From Pirellulaceae bacterium (GTDB lineage: Bacteria; Planctomycetota; Planctomycetia; Pirellulales; Pirellulaceae): a DNA stretch of 64,000 nucleotides. Position 1 is the stretch's first letter, and every line of letters begins with the position of its first letter. Both the position numbers and the translations under genes were made by a program. The stretch covers positions 1 through 64,000 of the forward strand of contig JAHBXT010000002.1 in NCBI GenBank assembly GCA_019636385.1, in the 5' to 3' direction. Positions 44,805-54,227 of the stretch are shown here, one piece after another. The notes beneath the pieces were generated by a model. That model was not told the origin of the DNA, did not search any database, and was given only the letters and a program-made list of their open reading frames with translations.

Positions 44805-46061
44805 ATGACGAAGAACGCATTTTATGCTCAGTCGGGTGGAGTTACAGCGGTAATCAACGCATCAGCATGTGGCTTAATCCAAACGGCTCGCAAGCATCGA
44901 GATAAAATCGGCACAGTGTTTGCGGGGCGCAACGGGATCATCGGGGCGCTGGTGGAAGAGTTGATCAATACCGATGCCGAGAGCGATGACAACATCGCTG
45001 CATTACGGCATACTCCAGCCGGCGCGTTCGGCTCGTGCCGCTACAAGCTCAAGAGTTTGGAAGCCAATCAGGCCGAATACGAGCGCCTGATCGACGTTTT
45101 TCGCGCGCATGACATCGGCTACTTTTTCTACAACGGTGGTGGCGATTCGGCGGATACTTGTTTCAAGGTCTCGCAACTGTCCGAGAAGCTCGGCTATCCC
45201 GTCCAAGCGATTCACGTTCCCAAGACGATCGACAACGACTTACCGATAACCGATAGTTGTCCGGGTTTCGGATCGGTAGCTAAATATATTGCCACGTCAA
45301 CGCTCGAAGCATCCTTGGATGTGCGGTCGATGTCCAAGACATCTACCAAGGTCTTTGTATTGGAAGTGATGGGACGACATGCGGGCTGGATTGCGGCGGC
45401 AGGGGCTTTGGTTTCTGACCAAGATATTCCTGTGGTCACGTTGTTTCCAGAGATTGAGTTTGACGAGCAGGCGTTCCTGGCAGCCGTTCAGGCTAACGTA
45501 GCAAAATACGACTATTGCAGTGTCGTCGTTTCAGAGGGCTGTCACTGGCCCGACGGTCGCTTTCTGGCCGAACAGGGGACGCGCGACGCCTTTGGCCATG
45601 CACAATTGGGTGGCGCAGCCCCGGTAGTGGCCAATATGGTCAAGCACGGGCTGGGCTACAAATTCCACTGGGCCGTCGCCGATTATCTGCAGCGCGCCGC
45701 GCGACATATCGCTTCTAAGAATGACGTTGATCAGGCCTATGCTATGGGACAAGCTGCGGTCGAATTGGCGTTGGCCGGGCACAATGCCGTGATGCCCACC
45801 GTTGTCCGCAAGTCGTCGCGCCCATATCGCTGGCAGGTCGGCCACGCTCCACTATCTGAAGTGGCGAACGTAGAAAGATTCATGCCCCGCGATTTTATTA
45901 CCGCCGATGGGTTTGGGATCACCGAGCCTTGCCGAGAGTACCTTTATCCGCTGATTGAAGGCGAGGATTTCCCGCCGTTTGAGCGGGGGTTGCCGTCCTA
46001 CGTGACGTTGGCAAATGTGGCGGTAGCTAAAAAACTACCGGCATTTGAACTACGCAAGTAA
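44805..46061 (+). CDS. Diphosphate-dependent 6-phosphofructokinase
   Basis: Phosphorylates fructose 6-phosphate with pyrophosphate, reversibly, in glycolysis. The 418-residue protein has the two residues that mark PPi use: GGGDSADT (Asp at the position that is Gly104 in the ATP enzyme) and PKTIDNDL (Lys where ATP enzymes have Gly). Further landmarks are GFGSVAKY, EVMGRHAGWIAA and VVSEGCHW. ATG 44805 with GAGG upstream is preferred over GTG 44790. It is monocistronic and convergent with the DUF1571 gene. Confidence 0.92.
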   Translation: MTKNAFYAQSGGVTAVINASACGLIQTARKHRDKIGTVFAGRNGIIGALVEELINTDAESDDNIAALRHTPAGAFGSCRYKLKSLEANQAEYERLIDVFRAHDIGYFFYNGGGDSADTCFKVSQLSEKLGYPVQAIHVPKTIDNDLPITDSCPGFGSVAKYIATSTLEASLDVRSMSKTSTKVFVLEVMGRHAGWIAAAGALVSDQDIPVVTLFPEIEFDEQAFLAAVQANVAKYDYCSVVVSEGCHWPDGRFLAEQGTRDAFGHAQLGGAAPVVANMVKHGLGYKFHWAVADYLQRAARHIASKNDVDQAYAMGQAAVELALAGHNAVMPTVVRKSSRPYRWQVGHAPLSEVANVERFMPRDFITADGFGITEPCREYLYPLIEGEDFPPFERGLPSYVTLANVAVAKKLPAFELRK

Positions 46062-46086
46062 CTCTGCCGCCCGCCTCAAAAGGCGA

Positions 46087-46113
46087 CGGCCAGCATCGTG
46101 TGGATGCTGGCCG
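46087..46113. terminator. Hairpin between convergent genes, possibly bidirectional
   Basis: CGGCCAGCATC and GATGCTGGCCG pair over 11 bases with a 5-base loop. No T-run follows on either strand, so it may act as a transcript-stabilising stem rather than a true terminator. Confidence 0.5.
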
Positions 46114-46168
46114 CCGAGGAAGGAAACGTACTTACCGGAAATCGTGATCGGAACTCGCCTGTATTCGC

Positions 46169-47044
46169 TTAGAAGTTGTACTTAGGATTCTTGCGGTCGA
46201 AGTCGATGTCTTTGAGGCCGATGTTGATGCGGATGTTCTGATAGGTGTATTCTTCGAGTAGCTCGCCCTCGCCGCCGGGAGTTCTCGGCCAGAGGTAGGC
46301 CGCGTAACGAACGGGAACTTTGAGCTGTTCGTCGATAAATATTTCGGCGCGGTAAAAGTCGAAATGAGGTCGTTCGACGGGGTGTACCACGCTAATCAAT
46401 GTTCCTGGACGATCGCCCAACTTGACTGTCTTTTGATCGACGAGGCATTCACCGTATTGACGATCACGTTCGCCTTTTTCGATTAACTTAATGCACAAGT
46501 TTTCGATGCCCACATCCGTTATCGGGTAGCGTTGGCCACGCATGGCAAGCATGCCGCAGGGGTCGAGTTCGACAGTAGGAATGAACCGGCCTTTCATGCC
46601 GCCTTCGTGGGCGATGACGTTGCCCTGGTTCTGATTCTCGATGTAGATCACTTCACGACCCTTCAGGTCGCTGGGTTTCAAGTACGCTAGATAGACGCTA
46701 AATGGAGTCCTGATGACTCCGTTCTCCACTTTGCGATTGCGAACTTTGATTCCCATGAACTCATGATCACCCAGCGTACCGTGGAGTCGCTCACGTTTGA
46801 TCATGATGCCCGTATAATCGACGATGTTCTCGCGAACATACCGCAGAGTTTCGTGGGCCAAGTTCAGCGCCGGGTCCAGAGGATGATGCGTGTCACGACC
46901 CGCGTGATCGACCCGCGATACGCGATACACCGGCTCCGTTGTACTGCCCGAGGGCGATTCACCTCGCACCATCATTGGCAACGCCACAGCACCGCTGAGC
47001 GCCGAGCCTATCTCCAGGAATCGCCGACGACTTACTATACGCAT
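46169..47044 (-). CDS. DUF1571 domain exported protein with Tat-like signal
   Basis: 291 residues. The N-terminus MRIVSRRRFLEIGSALSGAV has a twin-arginine motif (SRRRFL) and a hydrophobic stretch, so export by Tat is likely. The core matches DUF1571: YTGIMIKRERLHG, FSVYLAYLKPSDLKGREVIYIENQ and a terminal YTYQNIRINIGLKDIDF. ATG 47044 has AAGGGGA upstream; the upstream extension to 47152 is not family-like. Function unknown. Confidence 0.85.
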   Translation of the reverse strand: MRIVSRRRFLEIGSALSGAVALPMMVRGESPSGSTTEPVYRVSRVDHAGRDTHHPLDPALNLAHETLRYVRENIVDYTGIMIKRERLHGTLGDHEFMGIKVRNRKVENGVIRTPFSVYLAYLKPSDLKGREVIYIENQNQGNVIAHEGGMKGRFIPTVELDPCGMLAMRGQRYPITDVGIENLCIKLIEKGERDRQYGECLVDQKTVKLGDRPGTLISVVHPVERPHFDFYRAEIFIDEQLKVPVRYAAYLWPRTPGGEGELLEEYTYQNIRINIGLKDIDFDRKNPKYNF

Positions 47045-47630
47045 TGGATTCCCCTTCCGTGGGAATGTTTGAATTGATCTCAGTTCACGGTGACCGAATG
47101 CATGCCTTTGGATGGTCTTCTTAATGAGCCACGCAATGGTCAGCGGGATCATGAACTACTGATGTGTATCGAAAATTCAACTGGACCATCGCTACCAAAA
47201 ATCGCTGAACATGATTTACTGTCATTAGCTGAGTAATTGGAGTATTAAGTAAAACTGCACTTTGCCCGCACAGATTCACGCTGTAGTCGGTGTGTCGCTA
47301 CACTGGTTGTCCGTCCCTACGCAAATTGTCCCGTAGTTGCGGCGTCAGAGCGCGGATCACTCGCCTGCGGTCTTTCTCGTTGAAAATGACTCATACCGGA
47401 TTGCCCACTCCGCCTCCACCGCAAAACGGGTGGAAGGCGCTAGCTTGCTTTCGCGTTGGGTGGACTGTTCGAGACCATTTGAACCGCCCTGGAGTTGCCT
47501 GCGACAAGCTGGGATAAAGTCCTGGTAGGCCGGTAACGACTGGCAGCTAGCCATCGGCCAACCGATTTGCTATCAATCGCAGGGGTTAGCCCCTACCCCG
47601 CTTCATGGCGCGCAATCAGAATAGAGTTCC
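47045..47630. other. Intergenic region before rlmN; no gene seen
   Basis: About 585 bases. AGGGG-TTAG-CCCCT near 47579-47593 can form a short hairpin just before the rlmN start, and short frames (e.g. 47290-47517) have no family or ribosome-binding site. It presumably contains the divergent promoters of the DUF1571 and rlmN genes. Confidence 0.4.
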
Positions 47631-48704
47631 ATGCTAACTCCGACCTCGAACCATGACGACCGACCCCATCTTCTGGACTGGGATGCAGTACGTCTGAAAG
47701 GCTGGCTGACCCACCAGGGCCATTCACCCTTTCGGGCTGCTCAAATCATGGGCTGGTTGTATCAGCGACGAGCCGAGTCGTTTGATGCCATGAGCGATCT
47801 GCCTAAGTCGTTAAGGGTACAATTAGGCGAGATGTTTCGCCTGTGGACCGGCGGCGTAGCCGCCCATCAAACCGCCGACGATGGCACGGAAAAACTGTTG
47901 TTTGATTTAGCCGATGGCGGGCGAATCGAATGTGTGCTATTGCGCGAGGACAATCGGCGCAGTATCTGCGTCAGTAGTCAGGTCGGTTGTGCCATGGGCT
48001 GCGTGTTTTGTGCAAGCGGGCTAGATGGCGTCGATCGCAATCTGTCTCGTGGCGAAATTATCGAGCAAATGTTGCGCTTGCAGCGTCTGTTACCTGCTGA
48101 CGAGCGGTTAAGTCATATCGTGATGATGGGCATGGGAGAGCCGTTGGCCAATTTGGATTCGGTGTTAGCGGCGCTCGGTGCGGCCAGTGATTCGGACGGT
48201 CTGGGGATTAGTCCTCGGCGAATTACGATCAGTACAGTTGGGATACCGGCGGCCATTCAACGTCTGGCCCAGCACAGCACGCCCTATCAACTCGCGATCA
48301 GTCTGCATGCCCCCAACGACCAGCTTCGCAATCGACTGGTACCGGTCAATCGCAAGATCGGCATCCAGTCGATTATGGACGCAGCGGATCACTATTTTCT
48401 GACTACAGGTCGCCGGATTACCTTCGAGTACGTGTTGTTAGCGGGAATTAATGACTCAGAGGCCTGTGCCCGCGAACTAGTTGGTTGGCTACGTGGCCGC
48501 GTGAGTATGTTAAACGTGATTCCTTACAATCCGGTCAGTGGCCTACCCTACACCACTCCCAGTGCTGTATCCATTAACGTCTTTCGCAGGGTGCTGTTGG
48601 ATGCTGGGATTAATGTCATGTTTCGACAACGCAAAGGAGACGGTATCGACGCCGCTTGCGGACAATTGCGCCGCCAACGCGATGCCGAGACGTCAATCGG
48701 ATGA
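47631..48704 (+). CDS. rlmN: 23S rRNA (adenine(2503)-C2)-methyltransferase RlmN-like, radical SAM
   Basis: Radical SAM methyltransferase that modifies A2503 of 23S rRNA (and tRNA in some species). The CxxxCxxC cluster motif lies in SSQVGCAMGCVFCASG. MMGMGEPLANLDSV, ITISTVGIP and LHAPND are the other family landmarks, and the catalytic C-terminal Cys is in GIDAACGQL. The 357-residue length is normal. The stop overlaps the tsaD start by four bases, so the two tRNA/rRNA modification genes are co-translated. Confidence 0.93.
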   Translation: MLTPTSNHDDRPHLLDWDAVRLKGWLTHQGHSPFRAAQIMGWLYQRRAESFDAMSDLPKSLRVQLGEMFRLWTGGVAAHQTADDGTEKLLFDLADGGRIECVLLREDNRRSICVSSQVGCAMGCVFCASGLDGVDRNLSRGEIIEQMLRLQRLLPADERLSHIVMMGMGEPLANLDSVLAALGAASDSDGLGISPRRITISTVGIPAAIQRLAQHSTPYQLAISLHAPNDQLRNRLVPVNRKIGIQSIMDAADHYFLTTGRRITFEYVLLAGINDSEACARELVGWLRGRVSMLNVIPYNPVSGLPYTTPSAVSINVFRRVLLDAGINVMFRQRKGDGIDAACGQLRRQRDAETSIG

Positions 48705-49735
48705 GACGACTGTTGGTGACCTTGGAGACGACCTGCGACGAAACGGCAGCGGCGGTCATCGATGATCGGCGGCGCGAAATTGCTTCTGCCGTTGCCAGCC
48801 AGGAGCAGGTGCATCAGCGGTTTCATGGCGTGGTGCCGGAATTGGCTGCCCGTGCGCATCTGGAGCGTATCGTGCCGATCGTTAGTCAAGTGCTGGAAGC
48901 GGCCCGCGTCGTCCCAGACGAGGAGTTGGTGGCCGTGGCTGTCGCTACCGAACCTGGATTGCCTGGGTCACTGCTGGTCGGGCTGGCCGCTGCCAAAGCG
49001 CTGTGCGTTGCCTGGAAGAAACCACTCGTGTCGATCAACCATATCCATGCACACGTCTATGCCTGCCAGCTAGGGCGTGTCGAGTCGATTTTTCCCTGTC
49101 TGGGATTGGTGATTAGCGGCGGGCATACTCACTGGTATCGTTGTCAATCAGCCGATGATTGGCAATTGTTGGGCGGAACGATTGACGATGCTGCGGGGGA
49201 AGCGTTCGACAAAGTCGCTGTCATGTTGGGGCTGGCCTACCCCGGTGGCGCTCATATCGCTCGCCTGGCCAGGTCTGGCAATCCTCGCGCCTACGCCCTG
49301 CCGCGACCGCTGGTCAACGATCAGAAGACTTTGAATTTCAGCTTTTCAGGGCTAAAAACGGCTGTGCGATATCATTTGGTGGCCGCTGGCAAGCAGGATT
49401 TTTCCGCATTGCAGCTTAGCGACTATCAGCGCGCCGACATGGCGGCCAGCTTCCAGCAGGCGTTGATCGACTGTGTGCTGGCCAAGGCTGAGCTGGCGCT
49501 CGTGCAAACAGGGCTGCAGCGACTGTGCGTTGGCGGTGGAGTTGCCGCCAATCAGCAACTGCGACGAGAATTGCAGCACTTATCCCAGCGGCGCGGTGTC
49601 GAGTTGATTATTGCGCCAGCTGAGCTATGTACGGATAACGCAGTGATGGGCGCAATCGCTTGGGAGAAGATCGAGCGAGGCCAGTTTTCCAGTCTGGATA
49701 TCGACATTCAGCCCGGCTTGCTGCGGCGGGCCTAG
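48701..49735 (+). CDS. tsaD: tRNA N6-adenosine threonylcarbamoyltransferase TsaD
   Basis: Transfers the threonylcarbamoyl group to A37 of ANN-decoding tRNAs. The 344-residue protein has LETTCDETAAAV at the N-terminus, the metal-binding NHIHAHVYA (HxxxH), LVISGGHTHWYR, TIDDAAGEAFDKVA and GVAANQQLR. ATG 48701 overlaps the rlmN stop; the frame goes back to 48656 inside rlmN. Confidence 0.96.
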   Translation: MRRLLVTLETTCDETAAAVIDDRRREIASAVASQEQVHQRFHGVVPELAARAHLERIVPIVSQVLEAARVVPDEELVAVAVATEPGLPGSLLVGLAAAKALCVAWKKPLVSINHIHAHVYACQLGRVESIFPCLGLVISGGHTHWYRCQSADDWQLLGGTIDDAAGEAFDKVAVMLGLAYPGGAHIARLARSGNPRAYALPRPLVNDQKTLNFSFSGLKTAVRYHLVAAGKQDFSALQLSDYQRADMAASFQQALIDCVLAKAELALVQTGLQRLCVGGGVAANQQLRRELQHLSQRRGVELIIAPAELCTDNAVMGAIAWEKIERGQFSSLDIDIQPGLLRRA

Positions 49736-49802
49736 TGAAACCCGTCGCAGTTGGATTACATTGGATGCATTGCCATCCCCATATCCCCAAAGATGAAGCC
49801 AC

Positions 49803-50660
49803 ATGTCGATTCAGTTTTCATGCACGTCCTGCCAGCACAAGCTGTCGGTGGACAATCGACTGGCAGGCAAAACCGGCAAGTGCCCCAAGTGTGGCCAGGC
49901 GGTCCAGGTACCGAAACTCAAACAAAATTCTGAAACGGCTCCAGCAGCCCATCCGCCAACTGCGCTCAGCAACGTACTGGATCAATTAACCGAGTCGGAC
50001 TTTAACCGCACTTCTCCCTTCCAAAGCGTCTATTCTCCGCCAAAACCCAAGGCGACCAATCACGAGCTACTGAATCGCGCGGTCCAGGAGGAGAAAAAAT
50101 CCAAGAGCAAAAGCAAGGCCGAAAACAGTATCCCGGTGCTGATCGTACTGTATTCGATGCAGAATATCTTCCAGTCGTTGTGCATGTTGTTGATGGTAAT
50201 CGTGTTGCTATTTTATCCTGCGACCATCAGTGAGGGGATTAAGTACGTGCCGTTTGTCGGTGCTGGTGTCGGTACCGGCGCAGTGCTGATGAGTTTCATG
50301 GCGGCTATTATGATGCTGGCCGGTGTCGGGCTGCCGACCAAGCGCTTATGGGGCTACATAGTTGGCTTCTCCAGCTATGCGTTCTTCGCTGTAATCCACG
50401 CTGGTAACGTGATTGCGCGAACGGATGACCGCAATAGTGCCATCAACGCTGCAATCGCGCTCGTGCTGGCGGTTTTTCTGAGTTCTTATTTCGTTCGCAA
50501 GAGCTGCCTGCAGTTTTTTCGCATTCAGAGTTGGACGATTCCCAGCATGGCTGCCGGCTGCGGGCTGCTATTGGGGCTGATTGTCGCAGGAATGTATTTT
50601 GTCACCGGGGTCTATCAGCCGCTGGACTACATCGAAATCCCGGAAGAGGCTGTGCCGTAG
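49803..50660 (+). CDS. Zinc-ribbon membrane protein
   Basis: 285 residues. An N-terminal zinc ribbon (FSCTSCQHKL... GKCPKCGQ; C7, C10, C27, C30) is followed by a linker of ~75 residues and four or five transmembrane helices (about 118-142, 155-180, 190-205, 218-236, 250-268). No enzyme motif is visible. The layout is widespread among planctomycetes, but I recognise no assigned function. It follows tsaD by 67 bases. Confidence 0.75.
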   Translation: MSIQFSCTSCQHKLSVDNRLAGKTGKCPKCGQAVQVPKLKQNSETAPAAHPPTALSNVLDQLTESDFNRTSPFQSVYSPPKPKATNHELLNRAVQEEKKSKSKSKAENSIPVLIVLYSMQNIFQSLCMLLMVIVLLFYPATISEGIKYVPFVGAGVGTGAVLMSFMAAIMMLAGVGLPTKRLWGYIVGFSSYAFFAVIHAGNVIARTDDRNSAINAAIALVLAVFLSSYFVRKSCLQFFRIQSWTIPSMAAGCGLLLGLIVAGMYFVTGVYQPLDYIEIPEEAVP

Positions 50661-50930
50661 GTTCTGGTCGGCCCCAGACCCGCAGTACCTGGGGCATAGC
50701 CGGTCTACCATGGGCATGAACGGTTACCAAGAACCTCCGTGAACTATGGGACCAATTGATTCCAATTTGAATTTGGCTGCGATTTTGGGCTTGTACAACC
50801 CAGGGCAGCCACAGAAGCCTTGACCGAGTCAGGTGGTTCCCTAAAACAATGCGTCTGACTGGCAGGGGGTAGCCTGCGATTTTCGGGACGATTGTGGCAG
50901 AGACGGCTTCTTTTGGAATGACGCGAGTGA

Positions 50931-52532
50931 ATGACTGTGCCTGAACGGAATGCATTGGAAATGGAAAACCCTCGGATTCGGCGAGCAATTATCAGCTGCA
51001 GCGACAAGATGGGGCTGGCGGATTTTGCGTCGGGCTTGGTGGCCTGTGGTGTTGAAATTTATTCCACCGGTGGCACGCGGCGGTATTTGGCCGACTACGG
51101 TGTGCCGTCGATTGAAGTCTCGCAGTACACCGGCTTTCCAGAAATGATGGATGGACGGCTGAAGACGCTGCATCCCAAGATTTTTGGGGGCATCTTAGCT
51201 CGTCGCGACATGGCCGAGGATCGCCAAGCTTTGCAGCAGCACGACATCTGCAGCATTGACTTAGTCGTGGTCAACTTGTATCCGTTCGAGGCCACCATTG
51301 CGCGTCCAGGTGTGACTCGCAATGAAGCTATCGAACAGATTGATATTGGTGGTCCGAGCTTGATTCGAGCAGCGGCCAAGAATCATGCCTTCGTGTCGGT
51401 TGTCACACGACCTGAACAGTATCGCGCTGTACTGGAAGAGATTCAGACTCAAAATGGAGCCACATCGCTGGCGCTGCGACGCAAATTGGCCGGCGAGGCT
51501 TTTGCGCTGACTTGCAATTACGACCAAGCAATCTCTGAATATTTTCGTCGTGATGCAGGCGGCGGCGAGTTTCCTCCGCATCTGACCGTTCGCTTAGAGC
51601 GCCGTGGACTGTTGCGATACGGCGAAAACCCGCATCAAAAAGCGGCCGTATATCGTACCCCAGCGTCCCACACGGCTAGCATCGTCAGCGCTCGACACAT
51701 TCACGGCAAAGAACTGTCGTACAACAATATTTTGGACCTGGATAGCGCACTGTCGATCGTGCGCGGCTTTGCCGATCCGGCAGCGGTGGTCATCAAGCAC
51801 AACAATCCTTGCGGTGCCGCGACAGCCTCCGAGCTGGCGGTGGCCACTCTCAGTGCATTGAATGGTGATCCGCTGAGCGCTTTTGGGGGTGTCATTGGGT
51901 TGAATCGTACAGTCGATGCCCAGACGGCAGAGTTGTTAGTCGAGCCAGGACGTTTCGTTGAAGCGATCGTTGCCCCCGATTTTGAAGCTGGGGCGGTTGG
52001 CATTTTGACCACTCGGCCCACCTGGCGCGACAGCGTACGGCTGATTCAAGTTGGACAGTTGGAATCACTGGAGTCCGAACTCGCGGTGCGCTTCGTTACA
52101 GGGGGGGCATTGCTACAGGAAGCCGACATCTTGCCAGCCATGCAGAATCAGTGGAAATGCGTTACTCAAATGTCAGTTGATCCACGGTTGCAAGTCGATA
52201 TCGACTTTGCTTGGGAAATGGTGCGACACGTCCGCAGTAACGCGATTGTGCTGGCTCGCGATCGAGCGCTAGTCGGTGTGGGGGCCGGCCAAATGAGTCG
52301 CGTGGATAGCGTCGAGATTTCGTTGCGAAAAGCGGGAGAACGAGCCATCGGCAGTGTTCTGGCGTCAGACGCTTTCTTTCCGTTTCCGGACTCGATCCAA
52401 GCAGCGGCTCAAGCCGGCGTCGTGGCCATTATTCAGCCCGGAGGTTCGCGGCGCGACGATCAAGTGATTGCTGCCTGCAATCAACATCGTATTGCCATGA
52501 TTTTCACGGGCGCTCGGCACTTCAAGCACTGA
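50931..52532 (+). CDS. purH: Bifunctional AICAR transformylase / IMP cyclohydrolase
   Basis: Last two steps of purine synthesis to IMP. Residues ~10-210 form the cyclohydrolase (SCSDKMGLADFASGL, STGGTRRYLAD, GFPEMMDGRLKTLHPKIFGG). The transformylase follows: RYGENPHQKAA, the catalytic KHNNPCGAA, LSAFGGVIGLNRTVD, and the C-terminal FFPFPDSIQAAAQAGVVAIIQPGGSRRDDQVI. The 533-residue length is full. ATG 50931 or 50961 could be the start; both have a GGAA upstream and lie before conserved sequence. Confidence 0.97.
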   Translation: MTVPERNALEMENPRIRRAIISCSDKMGLADFASGLVACGVEIYSTGGTRRYLADYGVPSIEVSQYTGFPEMMDGRLKTLHPKIFGGILARRDMAEDRQALQQHDICSIDLVVVNLYPFEATIARPGVTRNEAIEQIDIGGPSLIRAAAKNHAFVSVVTRPEQYRAVLEEIQTQNGATSLALRRKLAGEAFALTCNYDQAISEYFRRDAGGGEFPPHLTVRLERRGLLRYGENPHQKAAVYRTPASHTASIVSARHIHGKELSYNNILDLDSALSIVRGFADPAAVVIKHNNPCGAATASELAVATLSALNGDPLSAFGGVIGLNRTVDAQTAELLVEPGRFVEAIVAPDFEAGAVGILTTRPTWRDSVRLIQVGQLESLESELAVRFVTGGALLQEADILPAMQNQWKCVTQMSVDPRLQVDIDFAWEMVRHVRSNAIVLARDRALVGVGAGQMSRVDSVEISLRKAGERAIGSVLASDAFFPFPDSIQAAAQAGVVAIIQPGGSRRDDQVIAACNQHRIAMIFTGARHFKH

Positions 52533-52576
52533 GCAATGCGTTTTCGAGTTTTTCAGTTGGCAGTGCGCGATTTTCG

Positions 52577-53362
52577 ATGACCAAAATTCTGGATAAGATA
52601 CTGGCCCACAAGCGGACGGAGATCGAGCAGGCCGGTCGAGTGCGTCCGCTGCGCGACATGATGAAATTGGCAGATGATGCTCCGCCCACCCGCGATTTTA
52701 TTGAGCCATTGCGACATGCGCCGCCTATTCGCTTGATCGCTGAAGTTAAGAAAGCTAGTCCCTCCAAAGGCGTGATACGTCAGAACTTTGATCCGGTAGA
52801 GATCGCCAGGGCCTACGAAGCGGGTGGAGCGAGCTGTCTGAGCGTCCTGACGGATGTTCATTTCTTTCAGGGATCGCTGGATTACCTACGCAGCATTCGG
52901 TCGAGTGTTTCGCTGCCACTGCTGCGGAAGGATTTCATTATCCACCCCTATCAGGTTTTTGAGGCACGTGCCGCTGGAGCCGATGCTATTCTGCTGATTG
53001 CTGAGTGTTTGGATCAGCGGGAATTGAAGAGCCTGTACCAGCTAGCCACGGAACTTGGCATGTCGGTGTTGATTGAGTTGTATGATGAACGGAATTTAGA
53101 TAATGTGCTCTCCACCGGTGCGGCGCTGGTCGGTGTGAATAATCGCGACTTGCAGACTTTCAAGGTTGACTTACAGCACACGATTCGGCTTCGACGCCAA
53201 ATTCCGGATGACAAAGTGGTGGTTGGTGAAAGCGGTATCGAGACAACGGCAGATGCTCGAATGCTAGAGTCCAATCGCGTACAAGCCATGCTGGTCGGCG
53301 AATCGCTGATGCGTCAAGCTGATGTCGGTTTGGCCACTCGCCAGTTGTTGGGGCTGAGCTGA
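52577..53362 (+). CDS. trpC: Indole-3-glycerol phosphate synthase
   Basis: Makes indole-3-glycerol phosphate in tryptophan synthesis. The 261-residue (beta/alpha)8 barrel contains AEVKKASPSKG (catalytic Lys), CLSVLTDVHFFQGS, LPLLRKDFIIHPYQ, ILLIAECL, LVGVNNRDLQTFKVD and VVGESGIET. It stands alone from other trp genes, 44 bases after purH, so the two may share a transcript. Confidence 0.96.
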   Translation: MTKILDKILAHKRTEIEQAGRVRPLRDMMKLADDAPPTRDFIEPLRHAPPIRLIAEVKKASPSKGVIRQNFDPVEIARAYEAGGASCLSVLTDVHFFQGSLDYLRSIRSSVSLPLLRKDFIIHPYQVFEARAAGADAILLIAECLDQRELKSLYQLATELGMSVLIELYDERNLDNVLSTGAALVGVNNRDLQTFKVDLQHTIRLRRQIPDDKVVVGESGIETTADARMLESNRVQAMLVGESLMRQADVGLATRQLLGLS

Positions 53363-53408
53363 TGCCCAGATGCCCTGTCTTGATCTCGCTTGAGTCGATT
53401 TGCCGATA

Positions 53409-54161
53409 ATGTTCATCGATCTGCATCCAGGAGACTGGGGATTGCTGGCGCTAGCCGCTCTTGGACTGGGCGTTTCCAAAAGTGGGCTGGCCGGTGTCAG
53501 CATGCTGCACGTCCTGATCTTTGCCCACGTTTTCGGTGCCAAGGTCTCCACGGGTGTGGTATTGCCGCTGTTGGTCGTTGGCGATCTGTGCGCGATTCGA
53601 GCTTTTGGCGATCAAGCACAATGGAGTATCTTTCGGCGACTATTGCCACCGGCACTGATTGGTGTCGTCATCGGTACCGGCCTGATGGGATACTTGGATG
53701 AGCGACAGTTCAGGCCTCTGGTGGGGGGCATCATTCTGACTTTGACGCTATTGCAGCTCCTTCGGCTCTGGCGGCCAACCGCACTTGAGCGAATTCCTCA
53801 TTCTTCCTGGTTCGCGTGGAGCCTGGGGCTGTTGGCAGGTATAACGACGATGCTAGCCAACGCGGCCGGGCCCATCGTAGCCTTATACCTGTTAGCGGTT
53901 GCTCTGCCTAAGCTGGAATTGGTGGGTACCGGAGCTTGGCTGTTTCTAGCGATTAACCTCTTCAAATTGCCTTTCAGTGCTTGGGCGCTGGGGTTGATAA
54001 CGCCTGAATCGCTTGCGATCAACGCGGTGTTGGCCCCGATTGTGCCGCTGGGCTTAGTCCTGGGGGGATGGCTGGTCAGGCGGATTAGCCAATTCTGGTT
54101 CAACGTGTGCTTGTTAGCCTTTACCGGGGCGATCTCGTTGCGATTGGTTGGGCTTTACTAG
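53409..54161 (+). CDS. TauE/SafE family membrane transporter
   Basis: 250-residue integral membrane protein with about eight helices, of the TauE/SafE (sulfite exporter-like) family. Visible are LGLGVSKSGLAGVSMLHVL near the N-terminus and LLAGITTMLANAAGPIVALYLL in the second half, which is the internal family duplication. ATG 53409 is preferred; a TTG at 53400 is also in frame. Substrate is unknown (sulfite, sulfoacetate and other organic anions are known for the family). Confidence 0.85.
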   Translation: MFIDLHPGDWGLLALAALGLGVSKSGLAGVSMLHVLIFAHVFGAKVSTGVVLPLLVVGDLCAIRAFGDQAQWSIFRRLLPPALIGVVIGTGLMGYLDERQFRPLVGGIILTLTLLQLLRLWRPTALERIPHSSWFAWSLGLLAGITTMLANAAGPIVALYLLAVALPKLELVGTGAWLFLAINLFKLPFSAWALGLITPESLAINAVLAPIVPLGLVLGGWLVRRISQFWFNVCLLAFTGAISLRLVGLY

Positions 54162-54227
54162 AACGTCGCCAAGATCGGTACTAAACCTGCTCTGCATTTG
54201 CAGCTAGTCTATCCGGATCAGGCAACC

